Assembly (NCBI GenBank): GCA_964573715.1
Contig: CAZNKR010000012.1
Coordinates: forward strand, 1-45,874
Origin: SVEL01 sp964573715
GTDB taxonomy: Bacteria; Bacillota; Clostridia; Lachnospirales; Lachnospiraceae
Length of the DNA stretch: 45,874 nucleotides
Direction of reading: 5' to 3'
The notes under the pieces were generated by a model that was given only the letters and a program-made list of their open reading frames with translations, was not told the DNA's origin and searched no databases. Each line of letters opens with the position of its first letter. The stretch's first letter is position 1. Positions 34,285 to 42,392 of the stretch are shown piece after piece. The position numbers and the translations under genes were made by a program.

Positions 34285-35260
34285 TCACTGATCGAATAAG
34301 CTTCTCTGGTGATTCGTCACAAAGCTTCATGATTTGAATATCGGTTTTAGAAAGCTTGGATTTTATGTATTGATTATCATATCCTGCTGTAATATTTATT
34401 TTCCTGAAAGCTTGTATTTCATTTAACGCAGATAGAATTTCAAAGTTATTATCTGCGGATTCATTTAAGAATAAATTATTAATGGCATAAGAATACATTT
34501 GTAACATTTCGTATTCTGCGCCTTCTTTTATTTCTTGATAATTTTCAAGAACAGAAAGTTTATCATAAATTGCTTTCATTGCATTAAAACAGCTATAGAA
34601 ATATTCTTTTGCATCAATTATTTTAGATGAAGAATTAGAATAGTTTTTATAGTAATAAAGAATTTCCTTTATATTACCAATTGAATTTGCAATCGCAAAG
34701 GCATAGCTTAAAATTTCACTATCTTCTAGAATACAATTATTCCTAAAAACAAAATCATTTTCTTTTATAAGAGATGACTTAAATAGTTTTGTGACTATGT
34801 ATCCGCCTGAAGCAATGAGATCATTACGTTTTTTTGAGTTAAGTGTACCGGTTAATTCATCTGAGGTATATATTATAGCTTGTTTATGTAATTCATGGTA
34901 AAATCCAGAATCAATAATATCATATCCAGTTCGGATAGCTTCATTGTAAAGCTTTTCATACATAGTAGGTTCAATTATATCATCGGCATCAACAAAACCT
35001 ATGTATTCGCCACTAGCTTTGGCTATACCAAGATTTCTAGCTCCACCAGCCCCTTGATTAACAGGTGAATCAATAGGTACTACTTTATCAGGGAAACGCT
35101 CTGAAAAAAGATTTATGATTTGCATACTATTATCAGTAGATGCGTCATTAATAAGAATAATTTCAATATCATCTAGGGTTTGATTTATTAAATTGCTCAT
35201 ACATGGTATGAGAGTTGATTTATTATTATATATTGGAACGATAATCGATACTTTTTTCAT
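34274..35260 (-). CDS. Family 2 glycosyltransferase
   Basis: 328 residues. GT-A start KVSIIVPIYNNKSTLIPCMS, then IEIILINDASTDNS, GAGGARNLGIAKASGEYIGF and VDADD (DxD). No membrane helices. The remainder is helical, with aromatic residues. AAAGGAGTTTCC lies before the ATG. It has its own sigma-D-like promoter at 35312-35339 and is the only gene of its transcript, diverging from the DUF3880 gene across the minisatellite. Confidence 0.92.
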   Translation of the reverse strand: MKKVSIIVPIYNNKSTLIPCMSNLINQTLDDIEIILINDASTDNSMQIINLFSERFPDKVVPIDSPVNQGAGGARNLGIAKASGEYIGFVDADDIIEPTMYEKLYNEAIRTGYDIIDSGFYHELHKQAIIYTSDELTGTLNSKKRNDLIASGGYIVTKLFKSSLIKENDFVFRNNCILEDSEILSYAFAIANSIGNIKEILYYYKNYSNSSSKIIDAKEYFYSCFNAMKAIYDKLSVLENYQEIKEGAEYEMLQMYSYAINNLFLNESADNNFEILSALNEIQAFRKINITAGYDNQYIKSKLSKTDIQIMKLCDESPEKLIRSVTKQ

Positions 35261-35311
35261 AGGAAACTCCTTTTACGTGAGATAGTTTATCCCACATCTT
35301 TTCTATATTAT

Positions 35312-35339
35312 CTATCGGAATATTAAAAAAAAATATTAG
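35312..35339 (-). promoter_or_regulatory. Sigma-D promoter of the minus-strand GT2 gene
   Basis: Read on the minus strand: CTAAT, exactly 16 bases, then CCGATAG, 51 bases before the start codon. It agrees with the flgM and hag promoters in 4 of 5 and 6 of 7 positions. Confidence 0.65.
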
Positions 35340-35430
35340 GTAAAAAAAATAAACAAAAATAGTATGTTTTTTGGAATGCAATGAATATAGGAATATGGTA
35401 ATATAAGAATAAATAAAAGTTGTATGTAAA

Positions 35431-35690
35431 GGCAATACATAAAGGCAATACATAAAGGCAATACATAAAGGCAATACATAAAGACAATACATAAAGGCAA
35501 TATATAAAGACAATACATAAAGGCAATACATANNNNNNNNNNNNNNNNNNNNNNNNNNNNNNNNNNNNNNNNNNNNNNNNNNNNNNNNNNNNNNNNNNNN
35601 NNNNNNNNNNNNNNNNNNNNNNNNNNNNNNNNATAAAGACAATACATAAAGGCAATATATAAAGACAATACATAAAGGCAATACATAAAA
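35431..35690. repeat. 13-bp minisatellite interrupted by an assembly gap
   Basis: Tandem units of GGCAATACATAAA and variants (GACAATACATAAA, GGCAATATATAAA). Seven full units plus 11 bases lie left of the gap (35431-35532), and four full units with a 5-base lead lie right of it (35633-35690). The 100 N at 35533-35632 mark an unsized gap. The last four units on the left (GAC, GGC-TAT, GAC, GGC) have the same order as the four on the right, so copies may be collapsed or duplicated. It fills the space between two divergent glycosyltransferase genes. No protein is supported here. Confidence 0.9.
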
Positions 35691-35709
35691 ACGATATATG
35701 GAGAAATAT

Positions 35710-36942
35710 ATGGATTATACTAAATTTAAAGTACTATATTATACATGGGATGAGATTGTGAATAATCGAGCAATTGCAAGCTTTAAGCGAATGGGAGTTG
35801 TTCTTGACATTTTTAAAGAAAAAAGAAGAGATTATGACCATGATGAGATATTTGAGAGAGCTCTTATATCTAAGATTAATAAAGAATCGTATAGCTTTGT
35901 TTTTACATTTAATTATTTCCCTATTGTATCTAAATGCTGCCAGAAGGTTGGGGTTAAGTATGTGTCTTGGATATATGATTCGCCACATTCTACACTAGAG
36001 AGCAAGACTCTTTCTAATGGATGTAATAGAGTATTCATCTTTGATGGTAGGTTATATAAACGTTATTTTGATAAAGGATTTGCACATATTTATCATCTTC
36101 CTTTGGCAAGTGATGTAACAGGTATTATGGAGGATTTGGCAAAGGTTGGTCTTAGCAATGAAGCTTCTAAAGAGAAGTATAAATACAATATAAGTTTCGT
36201 TGGAAATATTAACTTTAGCAAAGATTATTTATGTAGAGCCTATTTATCTGGGGATTTGGCAAAAGGTATACGAGGAGATGGATTTGATAAAGGAAAGTTA
36301 GATTATTTATTAGGCTATTTAGAAGGATATATTAGAAGTTCTAAGCAGTTTATGGGTGAAGATATGGCTGTGTATATTCCAGATGACATTATTGACACAT
36401 TTTGCAAAGTATTAGATATGAAACTTGGCGATAAGTATTATGAAGATGTACAATTTCATATGCGTAATGCTATTAGGCAGAAGCTTACTATAAATGAAAG
36501 ATATACCGCTCTTAGCATGTTGGGTAAAATTAGTAGTGTAGATTGGTTTACAGAGAGTAAGGTGGATATTGCTGGTGTAGTTGCACATAGTGCAGTTGAT
36601 TATAACTTAGGCATGAATAAAGTATTTGCTGGAAGCAAGATAAATATCAATGTTACATTGCGTTCTATTTTGCAGGGTGTTCCACTTAGGGTATTTGATG
36701 TGTTGGCAGCAGGTGGTTTTTTGCTTACAAGCTACAATGAAGAAATAGCTAGCTGCTTTGAAATAGGTAAAGAATTAGAAGTGTTTTATGATTTTGATGA
36801 TATGATACAAAAGACTAAATTTTATCTAGAAAATGAAGATATTAGAAGAGAAATAGCCATAAATGGACAAAAACGAATAATCAGGGATTATTCGCTTGAA
36901 ATCGCATTTGGTAAGATTATAAGGTCCCTAATATCTGATTAA
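35710..36942 (+). CDS. DUF3880/CgeB-type glycosyltransferase, paralogue A
   Basis: 410 residues from the ATG at 35710, which has GGAG six bases upstream; an ATG at 35698 abuts the repeat tail. N-terminal DUF3880-like part: FKVLYYTWDEIVNNRAIASF, VFTFNYFPIVSKCCQKVGVK, YVSWIYDSPHSTL and CNRVFIFDG. C-terminal Glyco_trans_1_2-type part: SKININVTLRSILQGVPLRV, FDVLAAGGFLLTSYNEE. Retaining GT-B-like enzymes of this kind are common in flagellin and spore-coat (CgeB) loci. Its upstream region is the minisatellite, so its promoter may lie within or beyond the repeats. Confidence 0.85.
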   Translation: MDYTKFKVLYYTWDEIVNNRAIASFKRMGVVLDIFKEKRRDYDHDEIFERALISKINKESYSFVFTFNYFPIVSKCCQKVGVKYVSWIYDSPHSTLESKTLSNGCNRVFIFDGRLYKRYFDKGFAHIYHLPLASDVTGIMEDLAKVGLSNEASKEKYKYNISFVGNINFSKDYLCRAYLSGDLAKGIRGDGFDKGKLDYLLGYLEGYIRSSKQFMGEDMAVYIPDDIIDTFCKVLDMKLGDKYYEDVQFHMRNAIRQKLTINERYTALSMLGKISSVDWFTESKVDIAGVVAHSAVDYNLGMNKVFAGSKININVTLRSILQGVPLRVFDVLAAGGFLLTSYNEEIASCFEIGKELEVFYDFDDMIQKTKFYLENEDIRREIAINGQKRIIRDYSLEIAFGKIIRSLISD

Positions 36943-38089
36943 TTCTTATGGCCACGGAGTGATGCTTAATTACAGTGTCATATCCATGGTTTGCTATTTC
37001 TTGACGGGCTTCATCATGTGTTAAGTAATACTCTACCTTTTCATGTAAGTCCTCTAAATCAGTAAATACTTCTAAATCTTTACCAGGGGTAAAATATTCA
37101 AATAGTTCTTCTTGATAATTTGAAATAAGAAATCCTCCACATGCAAGAACATCAAAAACACGTTGTGAAATTCCCGTTTGGATTGTTTTTGTTGTTATGT
37201 TTAAGTTGATTTTACTTTGATTGAAAATTATAGGCATTTCCGTAAGGGATTTTGCAAAACCTTTATTGTTAACATTTGGAAGCATTGAGGTATCACTTCC
37301 TGTATATAAATCAACACTAAATCCATAATCTTCGCTTAATGCTTTTAGTATCATAATTCGTTCAGATTCAGAAACCTTGTCACCAACTATTCCATCAGCT
37401 ATTACAGCTTTGTAATCTTTTATGCTTTTTTCAGGAAAAGTATAGATGTTTTCTTCATTCATTATTCGATTAACCATGTCATCGGTTAATGCATCATAAA
37501 TTATGTTTGCACCAAATAAACCTGTTGAAGCATTTACTAATCCATCAATAAATCCACGTGTGTAATCAGAAAAATTAGTAGCTTTATTATACGCACATTT
37601 TTCGCTATATAAGGAACCAATAAATGAAATTTGTGAGGAAAATTTTTTCTTATCTGATTCAGATGCATTTTCAATGCAGTTAGAGAATGTTTTTGTGTCA
37701 GCACATAGAGGGAGATGAATAACTCCGGATGGATTTTGAGGAGAAATTCTTTTCCATTGTATCCTATCAAATACAAAAATATGATTCACTGGATTTGCTA
37801 CTTCGTATGAATACAATTCCCAAACAGGACAGTCAACTATTATTGAAATATATGGAACTTTATATATATTGCATACCGATGAAAGAGCAGGAAAAAAATT
37901 AATACTAATTACAAACAGAGGAGAAGTATCGGATATAAGTTTAGAAATCCTTTTTACTAAATCTGTTCCTGTAGAACTTTTATTTTCAATTTCGGTGGTA
38001 TCTTCAATCACATTGATACCAGCTTCCTTAAAGCATGATATAAAGGCAGGTTCACATATACTATTATATCTATAAAAAATAATATTCAT
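36917..38089 (-). CDS. DUF3880/CgeB-type glycosyltransferase, paralogue B
   Basis: 390 residues. The same plan as paralogue A: SINFFPALSSVCNIYKVPYI, then SIIVDCPVWELY, NHIFVFDRIQWK, HLPLCADT, and C-terminal SKINLNITTKTIQTGISQRV with FDVLACGGFLISNYQEE. Its 3' end overlaps that of paralogue A by 26 bases in convergent orientation. Second gene of a minus-strand pair after 38126-39295, 36 bases away, with GAAAGAGAG before the ATG. Confidence 0.85.
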   Translation of the reverse strand: MNIIFYRYNSICEPAFISCFKEAGINVIEDTTEIENKSSTGTDLVKRISKLISDTSPLFVISINFFPALSSVCNIYKVPYISIIVDCPVWELYSYEVANPVNHIFVFDRIQWKRISPQNPSGVIHLPLCADTKTFSNCIENASESDKKKFSSQISFIGSLYSEKCAYNKATNFSDYTRGFIDGLVNASTGLFGANIIYDALTDDMVNRIMNEENIYTFPEKSIKDYKAVIADGIVGDKVSESERIMILKALSEDYGFSVDLYTGSDTSMLPNVNNKGFAKSLTEMPIIFNQSKINLNITTKTIQTGISQRVFDVLACGGFLISNYQEELFEYFTPGKDLEVFTDLEDLHEKVEYYLTHDEARQEIANHGYDTVIKHHSVAIRINQILGTL

Positions 38090-38125
38090 TTCATTTTCTC
38101 TCTTTCATATAGAGTTTTTTGATTT

Positions 38126-39295
38126 TTAGCTTATAGCAATTCCTAACATATATTCTAGATAATCTATTAGCTGGTGGTTTGCAATTATTTTGTTTTGCCC
38201 ATTTTTAGCAATAGTCATTCTTTCATCTTCATGAGATAAGAAATATTCTATTTTGTTCATTAGATCCTTTTCATCTTCAAAATAAACATAGTCCACGCCC
38301 TCGTCAAAATGTCTGGCAAAATCAGCTTGATAATTTGTAAGAAGGAAGCCACCACAACCCATTATATCTATGCATCTAAGTGGTATTCCAGTTTGAATAC
38401 TCTTTAATGTAATATTCAAGTTTATCTTTGAATTAGCGAAAACCTGAGGCATTTGTGTATAGTAGTCTATAGGGCCTATGCTGTGGGATTTGGTAATTAT
38501 AGATGAATCAGTATTTGAAAATAGAGCCAAATCATAATCATCAGAAATTCTACATAAAAGATTAATACGCTCAATACTGGTAATTTTTCTAGCAAAAAAG
38601 TAGTGCGCATAAACATATTCATCTGTAGCAATAGAATCACTTTGTGTATTATAAGGATAGGCATTTCTTATTTCTTGTAAAACCTTTCCATTTAAAAGCT
38701 CTGGAATAAAAAACTTGCCATATACCTTGGATTGCATTTGTATAATGCTGTCAATATAGCCTTTTGTATATGACTCATTATCAGTAAGCTTGTCCATAAG
38801 ACGTTCATAAAAGTTATGTTTATCATTATATAGCGAACCAACAAAAGACACATCAAAGTTTGATGCGAAAGGGATAGAAGCTGCAGCGCAAAGTCTGTCT
38901 GAATTAACAGACAAAGGTAAATAATATACCGTTGAGATGCCGCCTGATTTTAATTCGTTATAAGTGGCATAATCAAAAATAAAAATAAAGTTATTTGGGA
39001 AAATAATGCTGCATGTATATAGGGCAATATGCGGACTATCATAAACATAAGATATGTATTTTACTGGCGTATCTTTTATTGTATATGAAATAATTGGATA
39101 ATAGTTGAAGGAAAAAATAACATCGATGGAATTGGCTATAATAGCCTTATTTAAATCCTGAGTAATGTCTTTATTTACGTGTTCGCTTAAATCACCCGGG
39201 GGAGAATAAGGATAAACGCTATGACCTAACTTGGGTAAAATTTCAATGATATCATCTTCGTTAAATGTTTTATTTTTAATAACCAGTATATTCAT
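38126..39295 (-). CDS. DUF3880/CgeB-type glycosyltransferase, paralogue C
   Basis: 389 residues, third family member: FSFNYYPIISYTIKDTPVKY, ISYVYDSPHIAL, NNFIFIFDYATYNEL, and SKINLNITLKSIQTGIPLRC with IDIMGCGGFLLTNYQAD. The C-terminal donor-side motif is kept in all three paralogues while the N-terminal halves differ strongly, as expected if they share a donor type and use different acceptors. It leads the minus-strand pair; AGAGAGG is upstream of the ATG, and its promoter must lie in the AT-rich 39296-39460, where I see no clear sigma-D site. Confidence 0.85.
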   Translation of the reverse strand: MNILVIKNKTFNEDDIIEILPKLGHSVYPYSPPGDLSEHVNKDITQDLNKAIIANSIDVIFSFNYYPIISYTIKDTPVKYISYVYDSPHIALYTCSIIFPNNFIFIFDYATYNELKSGGISTVYYLPLSVNSDRLCAAASIPFASNFDVSFVGSLYNDKHNFYERLMDKLTDNESYTKGYIDSIIQMQSKVYGKFFIPELLNGKVLQEIRNAYPYNTQSDSIATDEYVYAHYFFARKITSIERINLLCRISDDYDLALFSNTDSSIITKSHSIGPIDYYTQMPQVFANSKINLNITLKSIQTGIPLRCIDIMGCGGFLLTNYQADFARHFDEGVDYVYFEDEKDLMNKIEYFLSHEDERMTIAKNGQNKIIANHQLIDYLEYMLGIAIS

Positions 39296-39481
39296 AAAAA
39301 CCTCTCTTTAGATAGTCTGATTGTGAAATAATAAATTGATTTTAACATAGGAAAAATATAAAAACAATGTAAGAAAAGACATAAAAATAAAAACTGTTTT
39401 ATAATAAGGATATAATAATATTTAAAAACAAAGAATATTACCAATAATAGACAATATATTATCTTGAAGGAGATGGGTTTA

Positions 39482-39840
39482 ATGGCTGAATATATATGGG
39501 AAACACCAGAAGAAATGAATAAAGCTTTAGCAAATCGATTAAGGAAAATTAGAAAAAGAAAAGGTATTTCACAAGAAAACTTTAGTAAAATCAGTGGTGT
39601 GAGTTTTGGAACAATTAAAAGATTTGAAAGTACCGGAAAGTATATCGTTGTTGTCTTTGACAAAGCTTGCCATTTCATTGGGTTGTACAGATTTCTTATG
39701 AATCTATTGAGGAGGTTATTCGTGAAAAAACAGTATTATTAAAGTATCATATAAGAATGACAATGTAGGAACATTAGCAATGACAGCAAATTGTTTATCA
39801 ATCTTAATTTGTTCCTGTAAAGTCACTGTAATCCCTCCTT
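39482..39840 (+). pseudogene. Decayed HipB-like XRE regulator with a HipA-like fragment
   Basis: AAGGAG and an ATG at 39482 begin an intact helix-turn-helix (EYIWETPEEMNKALANRLRK, GISQENFSKISGVSFGTIKR). The frame then breaks near 39640; the expected SISLLSLTKLAISLGCTD continues in another frame, and a third holds ESIEEVIREKTVLLK (39700-39744). From about 39753 a further frame reads KNDNVGTLAMTANCLS, like the N-terminus of HipA kinases. Together this is the ruin of a hipBA toxin-antitoxin pair with at least two frameshifts and a large deletion. Confidence 0.7.
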
Positions 39841-40117
39841 TTATTGGCTAAGTGTTCTTTGATATATACTAATGAGCCATTATCTATGAAGGTGACGTAG
39901 TCGGCTAATAAATCTGCATCAAAAAAGTTGTGGCTAGATATCAGTATAGTTTATATATTTTTGCATTGTCTATGACTGAATGGTTTTAAAATAACTTGAG
40001 GATTCCGATACATAGAAAATCTGTTTTTTAATTTCATACATATTATCTTTAATGTTCATTCCATTAATAAGAATATCTCCATCATATCCACTAAGTAAGT
40101 GGAACGTTGGCGTGCTT
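39835..40117 (-). pseudogene. Remnant of an ABC transporter ATPase (YtrB-like)
   Basis: Two pieces on the minus strand. GYDGDILINGMNIKDNMYEI (about 40010-40100) is the strand after Walker A and the Q-loop approach. Nearer the end, ILISSHNFFDADLLADYVTF then IDNGSLVYIKEHLANKR (39840-39950) is the H-loop and C-terminus. Walker A, signature and Walker B are gone. A GGAGGGATTACAG ribosome-binding-like stretch after the fragment suggests another gene once followed. Confidence 0.65.
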
Positions 40118-40393
40118 GCATTCTCTAATGAGCTCTGCAAGCCTGGTTTCAAACATGGCGATTTGTTTTTCTTTTAAAAACTCTTTTTGATTGGCACTTA
40201 TATAGAAACCCTTTCCTGGAACTGACTTTATTAGTCCCTCTTTTTCTAAATCATCATAAGCACGTTTACTGGTTATGACGCTTATTTGTAAATCTTTTGC
40301 AAGTACTCTGATGGAAGGAAGGGGATCACCTAAGTGAAGTTCACCTTTTATTAAGGAATCTTTAATTTGTTCGTATATTGGAAGATCTGTCAA
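40091..40393 (-). pseudogene. GntR-family (YtrA-like) regulator, probably truncated
   Basis: 100 residues: winged helix IYEQIKDSLIKGELHLGDPL, PSIRVLAKDLQISVITSKRA and YDDLEKEGLIKSVPGKGFYI. The short C-terminal helix of YtrA-type regulators is cut, and sequence runs in a new frame into the ABC ATPase remnant at 40117, as if a deletion had joined the two. The only start is a TTG at 40393 without an SD, so the N-terminus may also be lost. Function as a repressor of a neighbouring ABC transporter was probably once present. Confidence 0.6.
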
Positions 40394-40440
40394 TACTTTT
40401 TTTGAAATTAATAAATTTTATACTTTTTTGAAATTAATAA
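40393..40440. repeat. Tandem direct repeat of about 23 bp
   Basis: ATACTTTTTTTGAAATTAATAA and ATACTTTTTTGAAATTAATAA follow each other with a few bases between, just upstream of the -35 of the fliD-like promoter and at the truncated gntR start. It may be a duplicated operator or slippage product. Confidence 0.6.
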
Positions 40441-40446
40441 TTTTTT

Positions 40447-40475
40447 TTGACATTGCGTTAAATGTGTTATATACT
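40447..40475 (+). promoter_or_regulatory. Sigma-A promoter of the FliD-like gene
   Basis: TTGACA (40447-40452), 17 bases, TATACT (40470-40475). Unlike other filament genes here it is a housekeeping-type promoter. Confidence 0.8.
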
Positions 40476-40481
40476 GAATTT

Positions 40482-40539
40482 GTAGAAATGGATTTTTACA
40501 ATTATTCTTCAATGATTCTGAAACAAGGAGGTGATTCAG
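40482..40539 (+). promoter_or_regulatory. CsrA-type hairpins in the fliD-like leader
   Basis: GTAGAAA-TGGA-TTTTTAC (40482-40499) is a 7-bp stem with the same TGGA loop as in the flagellin leader, at the predicted mRNA 5' end. CTGAA/TTCAG (40518-40522, 40535-40539) closes a loop containing ACAAGGAGGTGA, that is, the SD and its GGA. Two loop GGAs, one covering the SD, fit CsrA control. Confidence 0.6.
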
Positions 40540-41820
40540 ATGATTAGTAGTGCCTACAACTATTACCTTTCTAACTACATTGGTAGAGAGGTTTCTAGGT
40601 ATGATACCCACAAAAAAAGTGAACTACGCGATGTTTATAATCGTATGGTTAAAGTTAATAAGGCTTCATCCCTTTACAAGATAGCAGAAGGAGATGATGT
40701 TAAAAAGTATGCCATAGATTTAAAAGAAGCAGCTAGAGCCATAACTAATATTACATCTGAATTATCTGACGGCGATGATATCAATGCAGGATTTTTAAAA
40801 AAGAAAGCTGCCTCTACAAATGAATCTGTAGTTGAAGCGAAATACATTGGCGAAGGCCAGGAAGAAGTCGGGGATATCCGTTTGAAAGTAGAGTCCCTTG
40901 CATCTCCGCAGGTTAATACAGGTAAGTTTTTACCTCAAAATGAACGAGGACTTAACGAAGGTACATATTCTTTTGATTTTTCAATTGGAGAGTATACATA
41001 TGAGTTTCAGTTTAATGTAAAAAATGGTGAAGACAACAGAGATGTTCAAGATAAACTAGCTAGACTTATAAATAGATCAAATCTTGGAGTTAAAGCTTCT
41101 GTGATGGAGAAGGATTCTAGCAGTGCTTTAACAATAGAGTCTGATGCTACAGGTGTATTGAATTACAATGGAACAATTTTTAGAATTAATCCCAATTCGG
41201 GTAATCTAGGAACCAATCCAGTTGCTTATTTTGGTTTGGACAATATATCTAAAAATCCAGAAAATGCCAGATTTACGATTAATGGTTTAGAAAAAACATC
41301 TTCATCAAATACATTTACTATTGCTAAGCAGTTTCTTGTTAATTTGAATTCTGTAAGTCTTGGAGATGAGGAAACGGTGATTAGACTAAAGCCTGATTTT
41401 GATTCCGTTCTTGACAATGTACATGAACTTATTGATAAGTATAATTCTATGGTTGATTTAGCAAAGGATAAATCAAATGGAACTTATGAATCCGAGAAAT
41501 TATATAGAGATGTGAAAAATATTTCTTCCTATTATAAGAACATTTTGGAACCTGAAGGATTTAAGATTGAGGATGACGGAAAGATTAAGGTTCAGGAATC
41601 ACTGATTATTCAGTCGGCAAATGAAGGAACGTTAAAGGATAGTCTTGATAAATTAGGATCATTTAAAAAAGCTATTACCAATAAGGCAAATAGTATTGCT
41701 CTAAATCCAATGGCATATGTGGACAAAAAGCTAATTGCCTATAAAAATCCAATAAGAAATTTAAATAGTCCTTATGTTACATCTACGTATAGCGGCATGA
41801 TGTTTAATGGATATGTATAG
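40540..41820 (+). CDS. Orphan FliD-like filament-associated protein lacking the cap N-terminus
   Basis: 426 residues from the ATG at 40540, placed by AAGGAGG at 40525-40531. The FliD core is recognisable: DIRLKVESLASPQVNTGKFL, EGTYSFDFSIGEYTYEFQFN, ARFTINGLEKTSSSNTFTIA and SVLDNVHELIDKYNSMVDLA. The normal FliD start (G-x-x-S-G-x-D-x-D) is absent, replaced by MISSAYNYYLSNYIGREVSR, and the usual C-terminal coiled helix is replaced by ISSTY-like YVTSTYSGMMFNGYV. It is distant from the true fliD. It may be a FliD-derived adhesin or hook-filament accessory; the function is not assignable. Confidence 0.7.
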   Translation: MISSAYNYYLSNYIGREVSRYDTHKKSELRDVYNRMVKVNKASSLYKIAEGDDVKKYAIDLKEAARAITNITSELSDGDDINAGFLKKKAASTNESVVEAKYIGEGQEEVGDIRLKVESLASPQVNTGKFLPQNERGLNEGTYSFDFSIGEYTYEFQFNVKNGEDNRDVQDKLARLINRSNLGVKASVMEKDSSSALTIESDATGVLNYNGTIFRINPNSGNLGTNPVAYFGLDNISKNPENARFTINGLEKTSSSNTFTIAKQFLVNLNSVSLGDEETVIRLKPDFDSVLDNVHELIDKYNSMVDLAKDKSNGTYESEKLYRDVKNISSYYKNILEPEGFKIEDDGKIKVQESLIIQSANEGTLKDSLDKLGSFKKAITNKANSIALNPMAYVDKKLIAYKNPIRNLNSPYVTSTYSGMMFNGYV

Positions 41821-41889
41821 AATTAGGACTTGTTCCTGAATTGTATCGAATTTAGTACAAAAATAAGTAAAAAAATAGAAAAAGGGGGG

Positions 41890-41917
41890 TTGCAAAGTTC
41901 ATTCTTTGTGCTATAAT
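41890..41917 (+). promoter_or_regulatory. Sigma-A promoter of a putative small RNA or long leader
   Basis: TTGCAA (41890-41895), 16 bases, perfect TATAAT (41912-41917). It is too far from rpmG to be its only promoter. Confidence 0.7.
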
Positions 41918-41923
41918 GCACTA

Positions 41924-42025
41924 AGTGTTAACGCAACACCTTAAAAATGCTTATTGACTTTTATATAGATAAACTTCCCAAACTCCTACAGAAGCCACCT
42001 GTTCCCTAGCAGGTGGCTTCTACCG
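41924..42025 (+). ncRNA. Candidate small RNA of about 100 nt before rpmG
   Basis: Transcription from the 41890-41917 promoter would begin near GTGTTAACGCAACAC, a small hairpin, and run to a perfect 12-bp stem AGAAGCCACCTG/CAGGTGGCTTCT (41990-42001, 42010-42021) with an 8-nt loop. No open frame or SD lies within it. No U-run follows, so either processing or read-through into rpmG is expected. Confidence 0.4.
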
Positions 42026-42047
42026 TATAAGAATTTAATTAAAAAGA

Positions 42048-42076
42048 TTGACTATTCTATCTTGCTGTGATATATT
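42048..42076 (+). promoter_or_regulatory. Sigma-A promoter of rpmG-secE-nusG
   Basis: TTGACT (42048-42053), 17 bases, TATATT (42071-42076). The leader of about 140 bases contains an 8-bp hairpin around 42121-42144 (ATATGTGA/TCATATAT). Confidence 0.8.
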
Positions 42077-42225
42077 ATTGGTGCGATGGAAGAAGTCTTT
42101 TTTTTTTGCGCAAAATTTAGGGATATGTGATTTCCTCATATATACCTTTATTTGCAACGAAATTATTAAAATTTCAAAAAGAAAAAAGCTAAGCAAACTA
42201 AAATATTAAAGTGGAGGTGGAAGCT

Positions 42226-42375
42226 GTGCGCGCAAAAATCACATTGGCATGTACCGAATGTAAACAACGTAATTACAACATGACTAAAGACAAGAAAACA
42301 CATCCGGACAGAATGGAAACAAAGAAGTATTGCAAGTTCTGTAAGTCACACACAATGCACAAGGAAACAAAGTAG
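42226..42375 (+). CDS. rpmG: 50S ribosomal protein L33
   Basis: 49 residues: MRAKITLACTECKQRNYNMT, then ETKKYCKFCKSHTMHKETK. The four cysteines (two CxxC pairs) are the zinc-binding form of L33. Start GTG at 42226, with GTGGAGGTGG upstream. Positioned directly before secE and nusG, as in most Firmicutes. First gene of the translation/transcription block. Confidence 0.95.
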   Translation: MRAKITLACTECKQRNYNMTKDKKTHPDRMETKKYCKFCKSHTMHKETK

Positions 42376-42392
42376 TAGGACGGAGGTAATTT

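Noticed and set aside
35323..35686. Open frames on the minus strand across the minisatellite.
   Set aside because: A 13-bp unit without stops stays open in all three minus frames, giving a 13-residue repeat of no likely product. There is no SD, and the assembly gap lies inside.
35431..35690. CRISPR array.
   Set aside because: Units are 13 bp and contiguous, with no unique spacers and no cas genes.
35670..35697. Sigma-D promoter at the end of the minisatellite (TAAA ... ACGATAT).
   Set aside because: Spacing is 14 bases and the 13-bp periodicity cannot provide 16; not counted.
41990..42021. Rho-independent terminator for the fliD-like gene.
   Set aside because: The stem is strong, but ACCGTATAAG follows instead of a U-run; kept only as a candidate small RNA end.
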